Source: Crocinitomicaceae bacterium
GTDB taxonomy: Bacteria > Bacteroidota > Bacteroidia > Flavobacteriales_D > Sanyastnellaceae
Length of the DNA stretch: 17,834 nucleotides
Direction: 5' to 3'
Assembly: GCA_020848015.1 (NCBI GenBank)
Contig: JADLBA010000281.1
Span: 1-17,834, forward strand
Numbering within the stretch: position 1 is the stretch's first letter; every line of letters begins with the position of its first letter. Under the pieces are notes generated by a model. It saw only the letters and a program-made list of their open reading frames with translations, was not told the DNA's origin and did not search any database. Positions 1-7,830 of this stretch are shown in pieces. The translations under genes and the position numbers were made by a program.

Positions 1-557
1 CCTCTCATCTGTAGGCTTTTGAAATATTCTGAAGAGGCGAGATTGATCAGAACGCCCCGGGGAGCTAATTCAGAACTGAGCATAGAAGAGAGTTTATTGC
101 CCCAAAAGGAATAGAGATTCTTACTTTTTGTATCGGGAGAAAAAGGAGTTCCCATCATCAATCTGTAAGGTTGGATCAGGTCTAAGGGGCGTAATAGCCC
201 ATAAAGCCCACTGAGAATACGCAAATGATCCTGCGCAAATGCAAGGTCTTTTTTTGAAAAAGTCTCCGCTCTTATTCCGCGATAAACATCGCCCTTGAAC
301 ATCAGCACCGACTGTATGGCATTGTTGTGGGAAAAGGGGATATGCCAGGCGGCAAATCTTTCTTTGTTCAGCATTGCGAGATCAGCGCTGATGCCCATCA
401 TAAGGCTAAGTTTTTCGGTGTTACATTTGCGCAGTTTTGTGACGAGGTACTCCGCTTCTTTCAAAAAAGCAGGATGAGAACACGGCAGATCCGGAAAATG
501 TGTTTTACTGTCAAGCCGTTTTGCGGGCGAAAGCACAGCGATCAATTGACTTCCCAT
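1..557 (-). CDS. yaaA: Peroxide stress protein YaaA (UPF0246/DUF328), C-terminus cut off by window edge
   Basis: I translated the minus strand by hand from an ATG at 557-555; the frame stays open to base 1, about 185 codons. The protein begins MGSQLIAVLSPAKRLDSK, which contains the family's N-terminal LSPAK signature. Further in come FKGDVYRG, the hallmark LRILSGLYGLLRPLDLI and PYRLMMGT, and near the edge INLASSEYF. These are diagnostic of the YaaA/UPF0246 family. In E. coli, YaaA lowers intracellular free iron and protects DNA and proteins during hydrogen peroxide stress; that role is family knowledge, not visible here. The full protein is normally about 250 residues, so roughly a quarter lies outside the window. 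Its start codon overlaps the stop of the upstream SGNH gene (TAATG on the minus strand), which implies co-transcription and probable translational coupling. Identification is confident; function in this organism is inferred. Confidence 0.93.
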   Translation of the reverse strand, partial: MGSQLIAVLSPAKRLDSKTHFPDLPCSHPAFLKEAEYLVTKLRKCNTEKLSLMMGISADLAMLNKERFAAWHIPFSHNNAIQSVLMFKGDVYRGIRAETFSKKDLAFAQDHLRILSGLYGLLRPLDLIQPYRLMMGTPFSPDTKSKNLYSFWGNKLSSMLSSELAPRGVLINLASSEYFKSLQMR

Positions 558-1891
558 TAGTTGGAATATTTTTTTTCAAGATAATCACCAAACGACTTGC
601 TCACAGCTTCATACATCATATCGGCTTGGAGTTCATACCCCAATTTCGTGAAGTGAACTCGATCCTTTGCCGCCAGTCCACTTCCGACCCAACTGTCAAT
701 GGAACCCAGTCCGCCCATGATTCCGAAGAGGTCATATACTGCGCCATTGTATTTTTTAGCAAGATGCTGCATAGCTTCCCTTACCTGCAATGCATTTTTA
801 TTTGGATACCTCTTTTGAAAATAGGTGTCGTTGTTCGTGATAAACATAAAACAGGTATGGGGATTCACTCTAAGGAACTGCTGAATCAATGAGTCGTAGC
901 GAGCCTCGTAACCTGAACGGTCAAAATCATTTACTGAGACATTGGCATCGTTCACTCCAATACCTAAGATTATCATGTCGGGACGCAATGTATAAAGCTG
1001 CTCCTCAAAAAGATTGCAGCGGAGGTAGCTGTATGTTCCAGCCCCATTCACACCGATAGAGTTATAGGTAATCCCAGCGTTTTCATTGCCGAGATAAACA
1101 CCCTGGAAGGTAAAAAAGCCAGGTAGCCTGTCAGTTCTTACGACATCAAATTTCAGTGTGGTCACCGAAGGAGAAAAAGACCATTCCATATATCCACACT
1201 CAGGGAAAAAACTTTTTTCGATAGTCGTCAGATTAGTATCCGGTCTTAGTATCATGTTTTCCGAACCTTGGAAATAGAACCTCACTTTATTAAAGGAATA
1301 GGCTGCACTATCATTATTAAATACAGAAAGTTCGACGGAAGAAAGCGAATCAGTAGTGGTAGCAGTGATTCCCGACATACCCCACATACTACTGTCATCG
1401 CTGACACTGCTTCGGTGTCCCTTCCATTTGCCGGTCCATTTGCAATGAATCGTTTTGGGTGAATTAGTGCCGGCTAATTTGTAGGGAAAAAAGAATCCAC
1501 GTTCTCCCTCTGTTCCGAGTGTCAGTTGCGAAAAGTTTGAGCGCATACGATCTGTCAATGCTCCTCCCTGCACATGGCTTCCGCCAATGTGCAGAACAGA
1601 AATTTTGCCTTCGCCATCAAAAACCAATCGGTCCATTTTTTCGAATAAGGAATTCCATTTTTCCATTTTTCCAAAAAACTGCAGCTCATTCTGATCGTAG
1701 CGAATAAACCCGAAATCTCTTTTTACCAAAACAGTTTCAAATTTTTTATAGGCCGCCGACCTGCCAGGTTCAATCCACGATATGAAGACCCAAAGAAAAG
1801 CTATTGCAGCCCATACTGTTGTTGTCCCCTTCCATAATAAAGAATTCCGGGAAAAAAAATGTTGCATTGTTCCCTGCAAGTAACGGCACAT
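557..1891 (-). CDS. SGNH/GDSL-hydrolase-like protein with N-terminal membrane anchor
   Basis: A protein of 444 residues. One hydrophobic segment at about 24-41 looks like a signal anchor, putting the rest in the periplasm. SGNH blocks follow in order: block I HIGGSHVQGG at 101-110 with the presumed nucleophile Ser105; RGFFFPYKLAGTN near 131-143, typical of the Bacteroidota branch; a block II-like NGAGTYS near 282-288; block III GIGVND at 310-315; and block V DRVH at 410-413, giving the Asp and His of the triad. Such proteins are esterases or acylhydrolases, often acting on O-acetyl groups of polysaccharides; the substrate here is unknown. Block I reads GGSH instead of GDSH. The ATG at 1891 is the longest start. 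An ATG at residue 9 (1867) has an AGGGA just upstream and is an alternative that keeps the anchor. It lies 88 bases after the LOG gene and overlaps yaaA, so LOG, SGNH and yaaA may form one transcript. Confidence 0.85.
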   Translation of the reverse strand: MCRYLQGTMQHFFSRNSLLWKGTTTVWAAIAFLWVFISWIEPGRSAAYKKFETVLVKRDFGFIRYDQNELQFFGKMEKWNSLFEKMDRLVFDGEGKISVLHIGGSHVQGGALTDRMRSNFSQLTLGTEGERGFFFPYKLAGTNSPKTIHCKWTGKWKGHRSSVSDDSSMWGMSGITATTTDSLSSVELSVFNNDSAAYSFNKVRFYFQGSENMILRPDTNLTTIEKSFFPECGYMEWSFSPSVTTLKFDVVRTDRLPGFFTFQGVYLGNENAGITYNSIGVNGAGTYSYLRCNLFEEQLYTLRPDMIILGIGVNDANVSVNDFDRSGYEARYDSLIQQFLRVNPHTCFMFITNNDTYFQKRYPNKNALQVREAMQHLAKKYNGAVYDLFGIMGGLGSIDSWVGSGLAAKDRVHFTKLGYELQADMMYEAVSKSFGDYLEKKYSN

Positions 1892-1979
1892 TCTATTAAG
1901 AGTTGCGTTATACCGTCACCCGTTTCCAACATTTTAACTTTAAAAAATCAGCTCGTCGAATGGAAGGAAAAGCTTCCTG

Positions 1980-2687
1980 TCAAAAGTTTGGTTTCAGCAG
2001 GTAGCGAGAGTAAAACTTATCAATCTCATTTACGGCTTCCTGGGCTGAGTCCACGATGATAAAGAGGTGCATATCCTCTTCATTAATATTTTTATCTCTT
2101 TCCAGCAAAATTGTTCTAATCCAATCAGCAAGACCGCCCCAGAAAGATTTCCCAAAGAGGATGATGGGAAATCTGCCAATTTTATCGGTTTGTATCAGCG
2201 TGAGAGCCTCAAACATTTCATCAAGGGTTCCAAAGCCGCCGGGCATCACAACAAAACCTTGGCTGTATTTGATGAACATCACCTTTCTGACAAAGAAGTA
2301 ATCAAACTTGATGTCTTTGTCAGTATCAATATAATCATTGCTGTGCTGCTCAAAAGGCAGCTTGATATTGAGGCCAACACTGATGCCATTAGCTTCACGT
2401 GCCCCTTTGTTGGCAGCCTCCATAATACCGGGTCCGCCGCCGGTGATCACTCCATATCCTTTTTGTGTCAACAGAAAGGCAATGTCCCGTGCTGCTTGGT
2501 AATATGGGTTGTCTGGTTTGGTGCGGGCAGAGCCGAAAATTGAAACACAGGGGCCTATACTCCCCATTCTGTCATACCCTTCGACAAACTCTCCCATGAT
2601 CTTAAAAATAGACCATGAGTCGTTACTTTTGATTTCACTCCAGTTTTTCTGTTTGAATTTTTTAGCTATTCTGCTGTCGTTTTCCAT
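1980..2687 (-). CDS. LOG-family protein (TIGR00730, cytokinin riboside 5'-monophosphate phosphoribohydrolase-like)
   Basis: A 235-residue cytosolic Rossmann-fold protein. It carries both LOG signatures: GGGPGIMEAANKGA at about 83-96 and PGGFGTLDEMFE at 149-160, with the conserved Arg134-Lys135 between them. Characterised LOG enzymes cleave the N-glycosidic bond of nucleoside 5'-monophosphates (AMP or cytokinin nucleotides), releasing the base and ribose 5-phosphate; the true bacterial substrate is often unknown. The N-terminal extension containing SNDSWSIFKIMGEFVEGYDR is, as I recall it, conserved in Bacteroidota homologues, which supports the ATG at 2687. The start lies only about 20 bases beyond a strong terminator-like hairpin (2706-2734), leaving little room for a separate promoter. 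The next gene, an SGNH hydrolase, starts 88 bases downstream on the same strand. Confidence 0.93.
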   Translation of the reverse strand: MENDSRIAKKFKQKNWSEIKSNDSWSIFKIMGEFVEGYDRMGSIGPCVSIFGSARTKPDNPYYQAARDIAFLLTQKGYGVITGGGPGIMEAANKGAREANGISVGLNIKLPFEQHSNDYIDTDKDIKFDYFFVRKVMFIKYSQGFVVMPGGFGTLDEMFEALTLIQTDKIGRFPIILFGKSFWGGLADWIRTILLERDKNINEEDMHLFIIVDSAQEAVNEIDKFYSRYLLKPNF

Positions 2688-2705
2688 TATAATCTAATTA
2701 AACAC

Positions 2706-2734
2706 AAAAAAAAACAAGTTGTATTTCAACTTGT
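2706..2734 (-). terminator. Rho-independent terminator after the YjgR-type ATPase gene
   Basis: On the minus strand a perfect 8-bp stem, ACAAGTTG / CAACTTGT with a 5-base loop (2714-2734), is followed at once by a run of nine T (2714-2706, including the last stem base). This is the classic intrinsic terminator form. It lies 65 bases after the stop of the gene ending at 2799 and about 19 bases before the LOG start, so it may also act as an attenuator for LOG. Confidence 0.85.
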
Positions 2735-2798
2735 CTCTATAAAACAAAGGAGACAGATGTAAGAGTTGAGAAGTCTTCGGCAAAATCAGAATAATTAC

Positions 2799-4361
2799 TC
2801 AGAACAGCCCTTTTTTTCTCCTAGTGCTCCCGCCGAGTCCGAGTACTCCAAGCAATCCTCTCGCCACTTCCCGCATCACAGTATTTCCTACCTGGCGCAC
2901 CATGGTATTTTTTGACAATTTTTCGATGACACTAGGTTCTTCCCTGACAGAGGATTTGGGTTTTGGCTGAGGTGCCTCTGCCTCCTCTTCTTTTGTTTGG
3001 GCTTTGGCATTGTTGAGTTTTGCCTCCAGAATCTCATAGGCACTCTGTCGGTCCACCTCTACATTGTATTTTGAGGACAGCAATGAAGCAGCGGTGATTC
3101 TATCAATCTCCTCTGCATTCAGCACTCCCATTCTACTGGAAGGTGCGCGCAGATGCGTGGCGGCTAAGGGTGTTGGAATTCCCTTCTCATTCAGGGCAGT
3201 GATCAGGGCTTGCCCGATGCCGATACTTGTCAGCAGCTCTTCCGTTTTATAAAATTCTGAAATGGGATAATTTTCTGCTGTTTTATTGATTGCTTTTCGA
3301 TCTTTGTCAGTAAATGCCCGCAAGGCGTGTTGGACTTTCAATCCCAACTGTGCCAGCACATCCTCTGGAATATCGTACGGATTTTGAGTGCAGAAAAAAA
3401 TGCCGATACCTTTTGAGCGGATAAGTTTGATAATCGCTTCTACCTGATCGAGTAGGGCTTTCGAAGCCTCTTTAAAAATGAGGTGTGCTTCATCAATGAA
3501 AACGCAGAGCTTTGGCTTTTCAAGATCGCCAGCTTCAGGAAAACTTGCGTAAATTTCGGCGAGCATTTGCAGCATAAAAGTAGAAAACAATTTTGGCTTA
3601 TCCTGAATGTCGGTCAGCCTCACAATACTCACTATTCCGCGACCATTCTGATCTACCCTCACCAGATCGGAGACTTCAAACGATCGCTCGCCAAAAAACA
3701 ATTCTGCACCCTGCGTCTCGAGTTCAATCACTTTTCGCATAATGGTACCGACGGATGCTTCACTGATCCTGCCATAATTTTTTTCTATCTCCGCTTTTCC
3801 CTCATCTGTGATAAATTGAAGCAATCGTTTAAAATCTTTCAGGTCGAGCAATGGGAGATTTGAATCATCGGCAAACTTAAAAATTACAGCAACGATTCCG
3901 CCCTGAGTGTCATTCAACTCCAATATTTTTGAAAAAAGAACGGGGCCAAACTCACTAACGGTTGCGCGCAAGCGCATTCCATTTTCTTTGGACAAGGTCA
4001 TCAACTCCACAGTATTCCCAACGGAATTGTAAGGAACTCCAATCAACCGGTGGCGTTCTTCGATCTTGGGATTTGATATACCTGCTACCGCAATGCCGCT
4101 CAGGTCTCCTTTCAAATCCATCATCAAAACAGGAATCCCTTTGGCAGCCATATTTTCAGCGATGATCTGGAGAGTCACTGTCTTACCAGTACCCGTGGCA
4201 CCGGCAATCAGTCCGTGCCGGTTAAGGGTTTTTAATGGAATACATACGTTGCAGTCGCTGAGGGGTTGCCCATCAAGAATGGCTCCTCCCAGTATTATAG
4301 AATCTCCTTTGAAGGTATTTCCTTCCTTGATATGTAGTTTGAATTTTTCTGTGCGTTCCAT
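2799..4361 (-). CDS. HerA/YjgR-type (DUF853) AAA+ ATPase
   Basis: A 520-residue protein. The N-terminus has a short beta-rich segment, then Walker A GATGTGKT at 54-61 and a conserved MDLKGDLSG at 81-89. Walker B is LCVFIDEAH at 285-293, followed by an arginine-finger-like region (LIRSKGIGIFFCTQNPYD). This order and length match the DUF853/YjgR family (E. coli YjgR is about 500 residues), relatives of the HerA/FtsK DNA-pumping ATPases. The cellular role of YjgR proteins is not established, and helicase activity should not be assumed. The C-terminal 90 residues are charged and probably flexible, ending RRKKGLF. The ATG at 4361 fits the family start. A Bacteroidota-like -7 box lies 18 bases upstream and a strong terminator follows, so the gene is probably monocistronic. 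Confidence 0.93.
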   Translation of the reverse strand: MERTEKFKLHIKEGNTFKGDSIILGGAILDGQPLSDCNVCIPLKTLNRHGLIAGATGTGKTVTLQIIAENMAAKGIPVLMMDLKGDLSGIAVAGISNPKIEERHRLIGVPYNSVGNTVELMTLSKENGMRLRATVSEFGPVLFSKILELNDTQGGIVAVIFKFADDSNLPLLDLKDFKRLLQFITDEGKAEIEKNYGRISEASVGTIMRKVIELETQGAELFFGERSFEVSDLVRVDQNGRGIVSIVRLTDIQDKPKLFSTFMLQMLAEIYASFPEAGDLEKPKLCVFIDEAHLIFKEASKALLDQVEAIIKLIRSKGIGIFFCTQNPYDIPEDVLAQLGLKVQHALRAFTDKDRKAINKTAENYPISEFYKTEELLTSIGIGQALITALNEKGIPTPLAATHLRAPSSRMGVLNAEEIDRITAASLLSSKYNVEVDRQSAYEILEAKLNNAKAQTKEEEAEAPQPKPKSSVREEPSVIEKLSKNTMVRQVGNTVMREVARGLLGVLGLGGSTRRKKGLF

Positions 4362-4379
4362 TTCGATTGCTTAGAGCAA

Positions 4380-4412
4380 CGAAGATAACAGAAGTGCCGA
4401 AAAACCATGAAA
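4380..4412 (-). promoter_or_regulatory. Putative Bacteroidota-type promoter for the YjgR-type ATPase gene
   Basis: On the minus strand TATCTTCG (4387-4380) matches the Bacteroidota -7 consensus TAnnTTTG at all but one position and lies 18 bases before the ATG. A TTTC (4412-4409) lies 21 bases further upstream, where a TTTG/TTG -33 element is expected. Both elements are imperfect, so this is a plausible but unproven call. Confidence 0.4.
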
Positions 4413-4662
4413 TGCAGCAATAAAAAAAGTGAAATTTTGCACGTTCAATTCATGTAACAGCATTGGCTATCCGACTCAATTGTATTCAGACGAACACATA
4501 AGGATGAACAAAATCCAGTTCGCCATGAACAAAGTCTAAAGACAATGAATATTGATACGATGTTATTGCCTGCCCCCTTCTCTTCATAAATTTTCATTGT
4601 GTACTACGCTATGCTTGATTCAAAATGATTTACAACTATTTCTTAGTGTAGTCTTGCTATTT
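4388..4662. other. Gene-poor stretch upstream of the ATPase gene
   Basis: The roughly 300 bases between the ATPase start and the end of the pseudogene hold no convincing gene. The longest minus-strand reading frame with an ATG (near 4600) is about 50 codons and has no recognisable motif. ATGAACAAA occurs twice about 20 bases apart (near 4503 and 4525), but I see no function for it. Apart from the promoter-like box at 4380-4412 I recognise nothing. Confidence 0.5.
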
Positions 4663-5169
4663 TCATAGCATCCAAATAAAGTAAAATAATAGAAATCCGA
4701 AAATTATCCAGTCAGTCCACAAGGCAAATTTTTCGTTTATACCAGAAGTTTTTTTAGAAAATGTTGCATACCTGCACTGCCGAAATAAAGCCCGCTTGCA
4801 AATGCACTTACTGTTCGCTACTCTGGTTTAAGCATCGAAATAATAGCTACAAGTCCGAAACAAATGTTGGTAAAATCTAATTCACGAAGGATAGGAAAAC
4901 TATCGTGGTTATCCAGATGGAAAATTTGTTTTGCAGTAAATTCAGGATTTTTGATCTGTTTAATTCCCGTAAAAAAATAAGCGAAGTCCGGCAGCAGAAA
5001 AAATAAACCACTTGCAAAATAATCCAAATGTCAATGCAATATTGGTTGCAAAATGCTCTACAACAAAACCAATTGTCGGCAATACAAAGGTCAGAATACT
5101 CACACTAATGAAGTAAAATTTATTTGGCTTGTCGTCTATGTTAACTGTGATGATCAATATTTCTTTCAA
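4663..5169 (-). pseudogene. Disrupted small integral membrane protein gene (DUF6790-like), two frameshifts plus amber stop
   Basis: Three minus-strand reading frames join into one plausible protein of about 168 residues. The first segment runs from a TTG at 5169 through KFYFISVSILTFVLPTIGF to KWFIFSAAGLRLFF. The frame then shifts at a T7 run (4971-4977); removing one T continues as TGIKQIKNPEFTAKQIF and ILRELDFTNICFGLVAII. An in-frame TAG (4818-4820) follows KPE, where TGG (Trp) would read on as RTVSAFASGLYFGSAGMQHF. A second shift at an A7 run (4749-4755) restores SGINEKFALWTDWIIFGF and a final stop at 4663. The protein would have about four membrane helices. From memory the pattern resembles small membrane proteins annotated DUF6790; that family name is uncertain. 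Both shifts lie in homopolymers and could be sequencing errors, but the amber stop argues for real decay. The TTG start may replace a lost ATG. Confidence 0.7.
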
Positions 5170-5224
5170 TCTGGTAAATTCGCAGCATTGTCATAGGGTT
5201 GCTACCTTCTTCAGAATATATACC

Positions 5225-5851
5225 TTAAACCAGCGATACAGAGACAATTTTTTTTGTTTCAAAAAATGGCAATGGAAAAAAGTCGTAGATGTCGTGTAGC
5301 TCTGTATTCTTTCCGCAGCCTTTCAACTCGTCTGAAAGATCTCCGCCTTTAAGGGCGATCAGGCCATTGGGTAGTGCATTAATATTTTTCCTTCTGAATT
5401 TTCCGGCAGACCATGCCAGCAATTCCGGCAATGGAGCTACCGCCCTGCTGACGACAAAATCAAAGGTATCAGATATTTTTTCAGCACGCCGGTTAACAGC
5501 GACAACATTTTTTAATCCAAGTGCATTTGCTATTTCCTGCACCACCTTTATTTTTTTTCCAATACTATCTGAAAGAATAAAACTGACTTCGGGCATAGCG
5601 ATTGCAAGGGGGATTCCCGGAAAGCCGCCACCGGTGCCAATATCGAGTATATGAGTTCCGGGTTGAAAAGGGAGAAAGCGATAGATTGCTAGGCTGTGTA
5701 AAATGTGGCGTACAAAAAGCTGATCGCAATCTTTTCGAGAAATTACATTGATCTGGCTGTTCCATTCTGAATAAAGTTCAGGCAGCTGTTCAAACGTATC
5801 CAACTGCGCGGACGAAAAATTTTTGAAATAGCTGATAAGTTCTTCGCGCAA
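5225..5851 (-). CDS. rsmG: 16S rRNA (guanine-527-N7)-methyltransferase RsmG (GidB)
   Basis: A 208-residue SAM-dependent Rossmann methyltransferase. It shows the RsmG N-terminal pattern LYSEWNSQINVISRKD and RHILHSL, then the SAM-binding loop LDIGTGGGFPGIPLAI at 69-84, SRAV at 135-138, and GLIALKGG at 163-170. The enzyme methylates N7 of G527 in 16S rRNA, and its loss typically gives low-level streptomycin resistance (family knowledge). The start codon is TTG (5851-5849). An in-frame TGA lies three codons upstream and no in-frame ATG occurs until deep inside the SAM domain, so TTG is the best start. It lies 33 bases after the ECF sigma gene on the same strand and is probably in one operon with it. 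No terminator is evident downstream. Confidence 0.95.
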   Translation of the reverse strand: MREELISYFKNFSSAQLDTFEQLPELYSEWNSQINVISRKDCDQLFVRHILHSLAIYRFLPFQPGTHILDIGTGGGFPGIPLAIAMPEVSFILSDSIGKKIKVVQEIANALGLKNVVAVNRRAEKISDTFDFVVSRAVAPLPELLAWSAGKFRRKNINALPNGLIALKGGDLSDELKGCGKNTELHDIYDFFPLPFFETKKIVSVSLV

Positions 5852-5884
5852 GGAAATTCAATTCATCCGCAGCAGCGGTATTTA

Positions 5885-6493
5885 TCAATAGCTCTCGCGG
5901 GTATTTTTCATCATCTGAAACAGAAATTCACGCGCTCTGAATAGCTGGGCTTTCACGGTGCCTAAGGGCAACTTCAGCTCTTCAGCAATTTCTTCGTATG
6001 CCATCTCATCAAAGTAGCGCATTTCCACGAGTCTCCTGTACCGTGGTTTTAGTTTATCAACGATCTGTCGCATTTTGTGGATGCGCTCTTCTTTCTGCAT
6101 TGCTTCCGCCGGATCGAGTACAGCGTCCTTGATGCTTATCTCGACGGTTTCTCCATCGTCAGACTGAAATCCATGGTCAATGGAAATAGCTTTTATTCTT
6201 TTTCTGCGGATATAGTCAATGCAGTTATTCGTAGCAATTTTGAAAAGCCAGGTAGAAAAGGCGAATTGTGGGGTATATTGATCAAGTCTTTTGAATGCTT
6301 TTCCAAATGCCTCAATAGTGAGATCCTCAGCATCGTCTTTGTTGTTCACCATTTTCAGCAACATGAAATAGATCGGTTCGCGGTAGCGCTCCATCAACTC
6401 AGCATACGCTTTCTGCTCGCCGGCCTGAAGAGCTTTTTGAACGAGTTGGTAATCGTATTGTCCCTTATCCGAAAGATGTGCTATCAGTTCCAT
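5885..6493 (-). CDS. ECF-type RNA polymerase sigma-70 factor
   Basis: A 202-residue protein with only sigma regions 2 and 4, as expected for the extracytoplasmic-function group. Region 2 spans about 26-98 and includes DAEDLTIEAFGKAFKRL and FSTWLFKIATNNCIDYIRRK, the core-binding and -10-recognition helices. Region 4 spans about 134-187 with LVEMRYFDEMAYEEIAEEL and the helix-turn-helix LPLGTVKAQLFRARE. Such factors direct RNA polymerase to a specific regulon. No anti-sigma factor is encoded next to it: upstream is a glycosyltransferase whose 3' end overlaps this gene by 10 bases, downstream is rsmG. It may therefore be controlled by transcription or by a distant partner. The ATG at 6493 lies inside the end of the preceding gene and fits the family length. 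Confidence 0.94.
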   Translation of the reverse strand: MELIAHLSDKGQYDYQLVQKALQAGEQKAYAELMERYREPIYFMLLKMVNNKDDAEDLTIEAFGKAFKRLDQYTPQFAFSTWLFKIATNNCIDYIRRKRIKAISIDHGFQSDDGETVEISIKDAVLDPAEAMQKEERIHKMRQIVDKLKPRYRRLVEMRYFDEMAYEEIAEELKLPLGTVKAQLFRAREFLFQMMKNTRESY

Positions 6494-7617
6494 TTCTGTG
6501 GTTTTCGCACGAGGTTAGTAAAATATAATCCGGCGTTCAGTGCGTACAACTTTAACTCAAGGAAAGGAGAAAGCCATACGATATCTTTTCCCTGATTCAG
6601 TTTCACTGAAGTCTTGTGCAAGATAAGCAGTTGAATAATATATCTGATGAGGAGCAAAGCACCAACTACCAACATAGCAGTCTTCAAAACCATTGCGCCG
6701 GCAAAACCAACCATTAGTAGCAGGAAGCTGAGTGGCCATACTACAAGCATAATGCGGTGCGCCAACTTATAAAATGGAGCGGTGGTGAAATGTCTTCTTT
6801 TCTGTACGAACCATTCGTTCCAAGTCTTTTTAGGTTCCGAAACGGTATGTGAATGCGGGTGTAACCTGACTGTAGTATTCCTTTTACCAGCAACTTGGTT
6901 GATGAAAAGATCATCGTCTCCGGAGGTTAGGCTGTAATGGGAGCGGAATCCACCCACTTTGAAAAACACTTCGCGGCTATAGCACAGATTTCGACCCACA
7001 CCCATATATGGATTTCCGGCTAATGCTGCGCCGAGGTATTGCAATCCGATCATCAGCGTATCAAAACGGATGACTTTATTGAGCCATCCCGGATATTCAG
7101 TCAGCGGGGAAAAGCCAAGCACTATCTGCCTGTCATGATCTATTGGCCCGGTCATTCTTCGTATCCAGTCTTCAGAAACCGGTCTGCAATCGGCATCTGT
7201 CAATAAGATCGTATCATATTTAGCTGCTTTGATCCCCAGTGTCAGCGCAAACTTTTTTCCCTGCATATTCTGTTTTTCTTCATCGAGATTGATCACGTGC
7301 ATATTAGGGTAACTCACGCTGAGCGCTTTCAGAATAGCTTCGGTATCATCCCAACTACTGTCGTTCACGACTACCAGTTCAAAATCGGGATGATCCTGTT
7401 CCATAATCATCGGGATATGATCCATTAATTTTTTCTCTTCATTTCTTGCACAGATAACCACCGAGACCGGTCTTGTTTTTCCCAAATCTTCGGAAGGTTC
7501 CTTCCGGGCCACCCTCATGAAAAAATTTAGAAAGTAATAGAGTTGGACAAACCAAGCAACAATAAAAAGCCCCACAAACCCAAGACCCCAGTGATTTAAA
7601 CTCAAGATATAGTCCAT
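6484..7617 (-). CDS. Membrane-anchored family 2 glycosyltransferase
   Basis: A 377-residue protein. One membrane helix lies at about 12-33. A cytosolic GT-A domain follows: VSVVICARNEE at 51-61, LVVVNDSSWDDT at 81-92, and the metal-binding LLTDADCRP at 138-146. The catalytic acid region is TSGDDDLFI at 231-239, and QKRRH at 272-276 corresponds to the Q/RxxRW motif of processive synthases. Two or three further helices lie at about 288-335. The domain order is that of GT2 enzymes transferring sugars to polysaccharide or lipid acceptors at the inner membrane. The donor and product cannot be read from sequence. It is the first gene of the GT2-sigma-rsmG group, overlaps the sigma gene by 10 bases, and has a Bacteroidota-like promoter box upstream. 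Confidence 0.92.
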   Translation of the reverse strand: MDYILSLNHWGLGFVGLFIVAWFVQLYYFLNFFMRVARKEPSEDLGKTRPVSVVICARNEEKKLMDHIPMIMEQDHPDFELVVVNDSSWDDTEAILKALSVSYPNMHVINLDEEKQNMQGKKFALTLGIKAAKYDTILLTDADCRPVSEDWIRRMTGPIDHDRQIVLGFSPLTEYPGWLNKVIRFDTLMIGLQYLGAALAGNPYMGVGRNLCYSREVFFKVGGFRSHYSLTSGDDDLFINQVAGKRNTTVRLHPHSHTVSEPKKTWNEWFVQKRRHFTTAPFYKLAHRIMLVVWPLSFLLLMVGFAGAMVLKTAMLVVGALLLIRYIIQLLILHKTSVKLNQGKDIVWLSPFLELKLYALNAGLYFTNLVRKPQKWN

Positions 7618-7641
7618 ATTACCTTTTCACAAAAGTGCCGG

Positions 7642-7673
7642 CGAAGGTACCTTTAGCTCCCTTGATTCTGAAA
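7642..7673 (-). promoter_or_regulatory. Putative Bacteroidota-type promoter for the glycosyltransferase-sigma-rsmG group
   Basis: On the minus strand TACCTTCG (7649-7642) is one mismatch from TAnnTTTG and lies 24 bases before the ATG. A TTTC (7673-7670) lies 20 bases upstream at the expected -33 distance. The match is imperfect, and it is the only candidate I see in this divergent intergenic region for the minus-strand genes. Confidence 0.38.
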
Positions 7674-7765
7674 GAAAAAGATACTTTCGGAACAGTATTT
7701 ATTCACACAGTATGTTGAATTAAGACCTGTTTCGTTTTCCTCCGCCAGAGAGAATAAAAAACTGT

Positions 7766-7772
7766 TATCTTG
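7766..7772 (+). promoter_or_regulatory. Possible -7 element for the secreted protein gene
   Basis: TATCTTG resembles the Bacteroidota -7 box TAnnTTTG with one T missing. It lies about 58 bases before the ATG at 7831. I see no clear -33 TTG at the usual distance, so confidence is low. Confidence 0.28.
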
Positions 7773-7830
7773 CACCGGAAAGCAAATGAGGTTTGTTTAT
7801 TCTACAATTACCTTTTCTAAAACTATCTAA

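Noticed and set aside
295..892. Several plus-strand frames over the left edge
   Set aside because: They are antisense to yaaA and the SGNH hydrolase, both of which have clear family motifs.
4430..4600. About 50-codon minus-strand frame between the pseudogene and the ATPase gene
   Set aside because: No recognisable motif, no good promoter or start context, and composition like the surrounding noncoding DNA.
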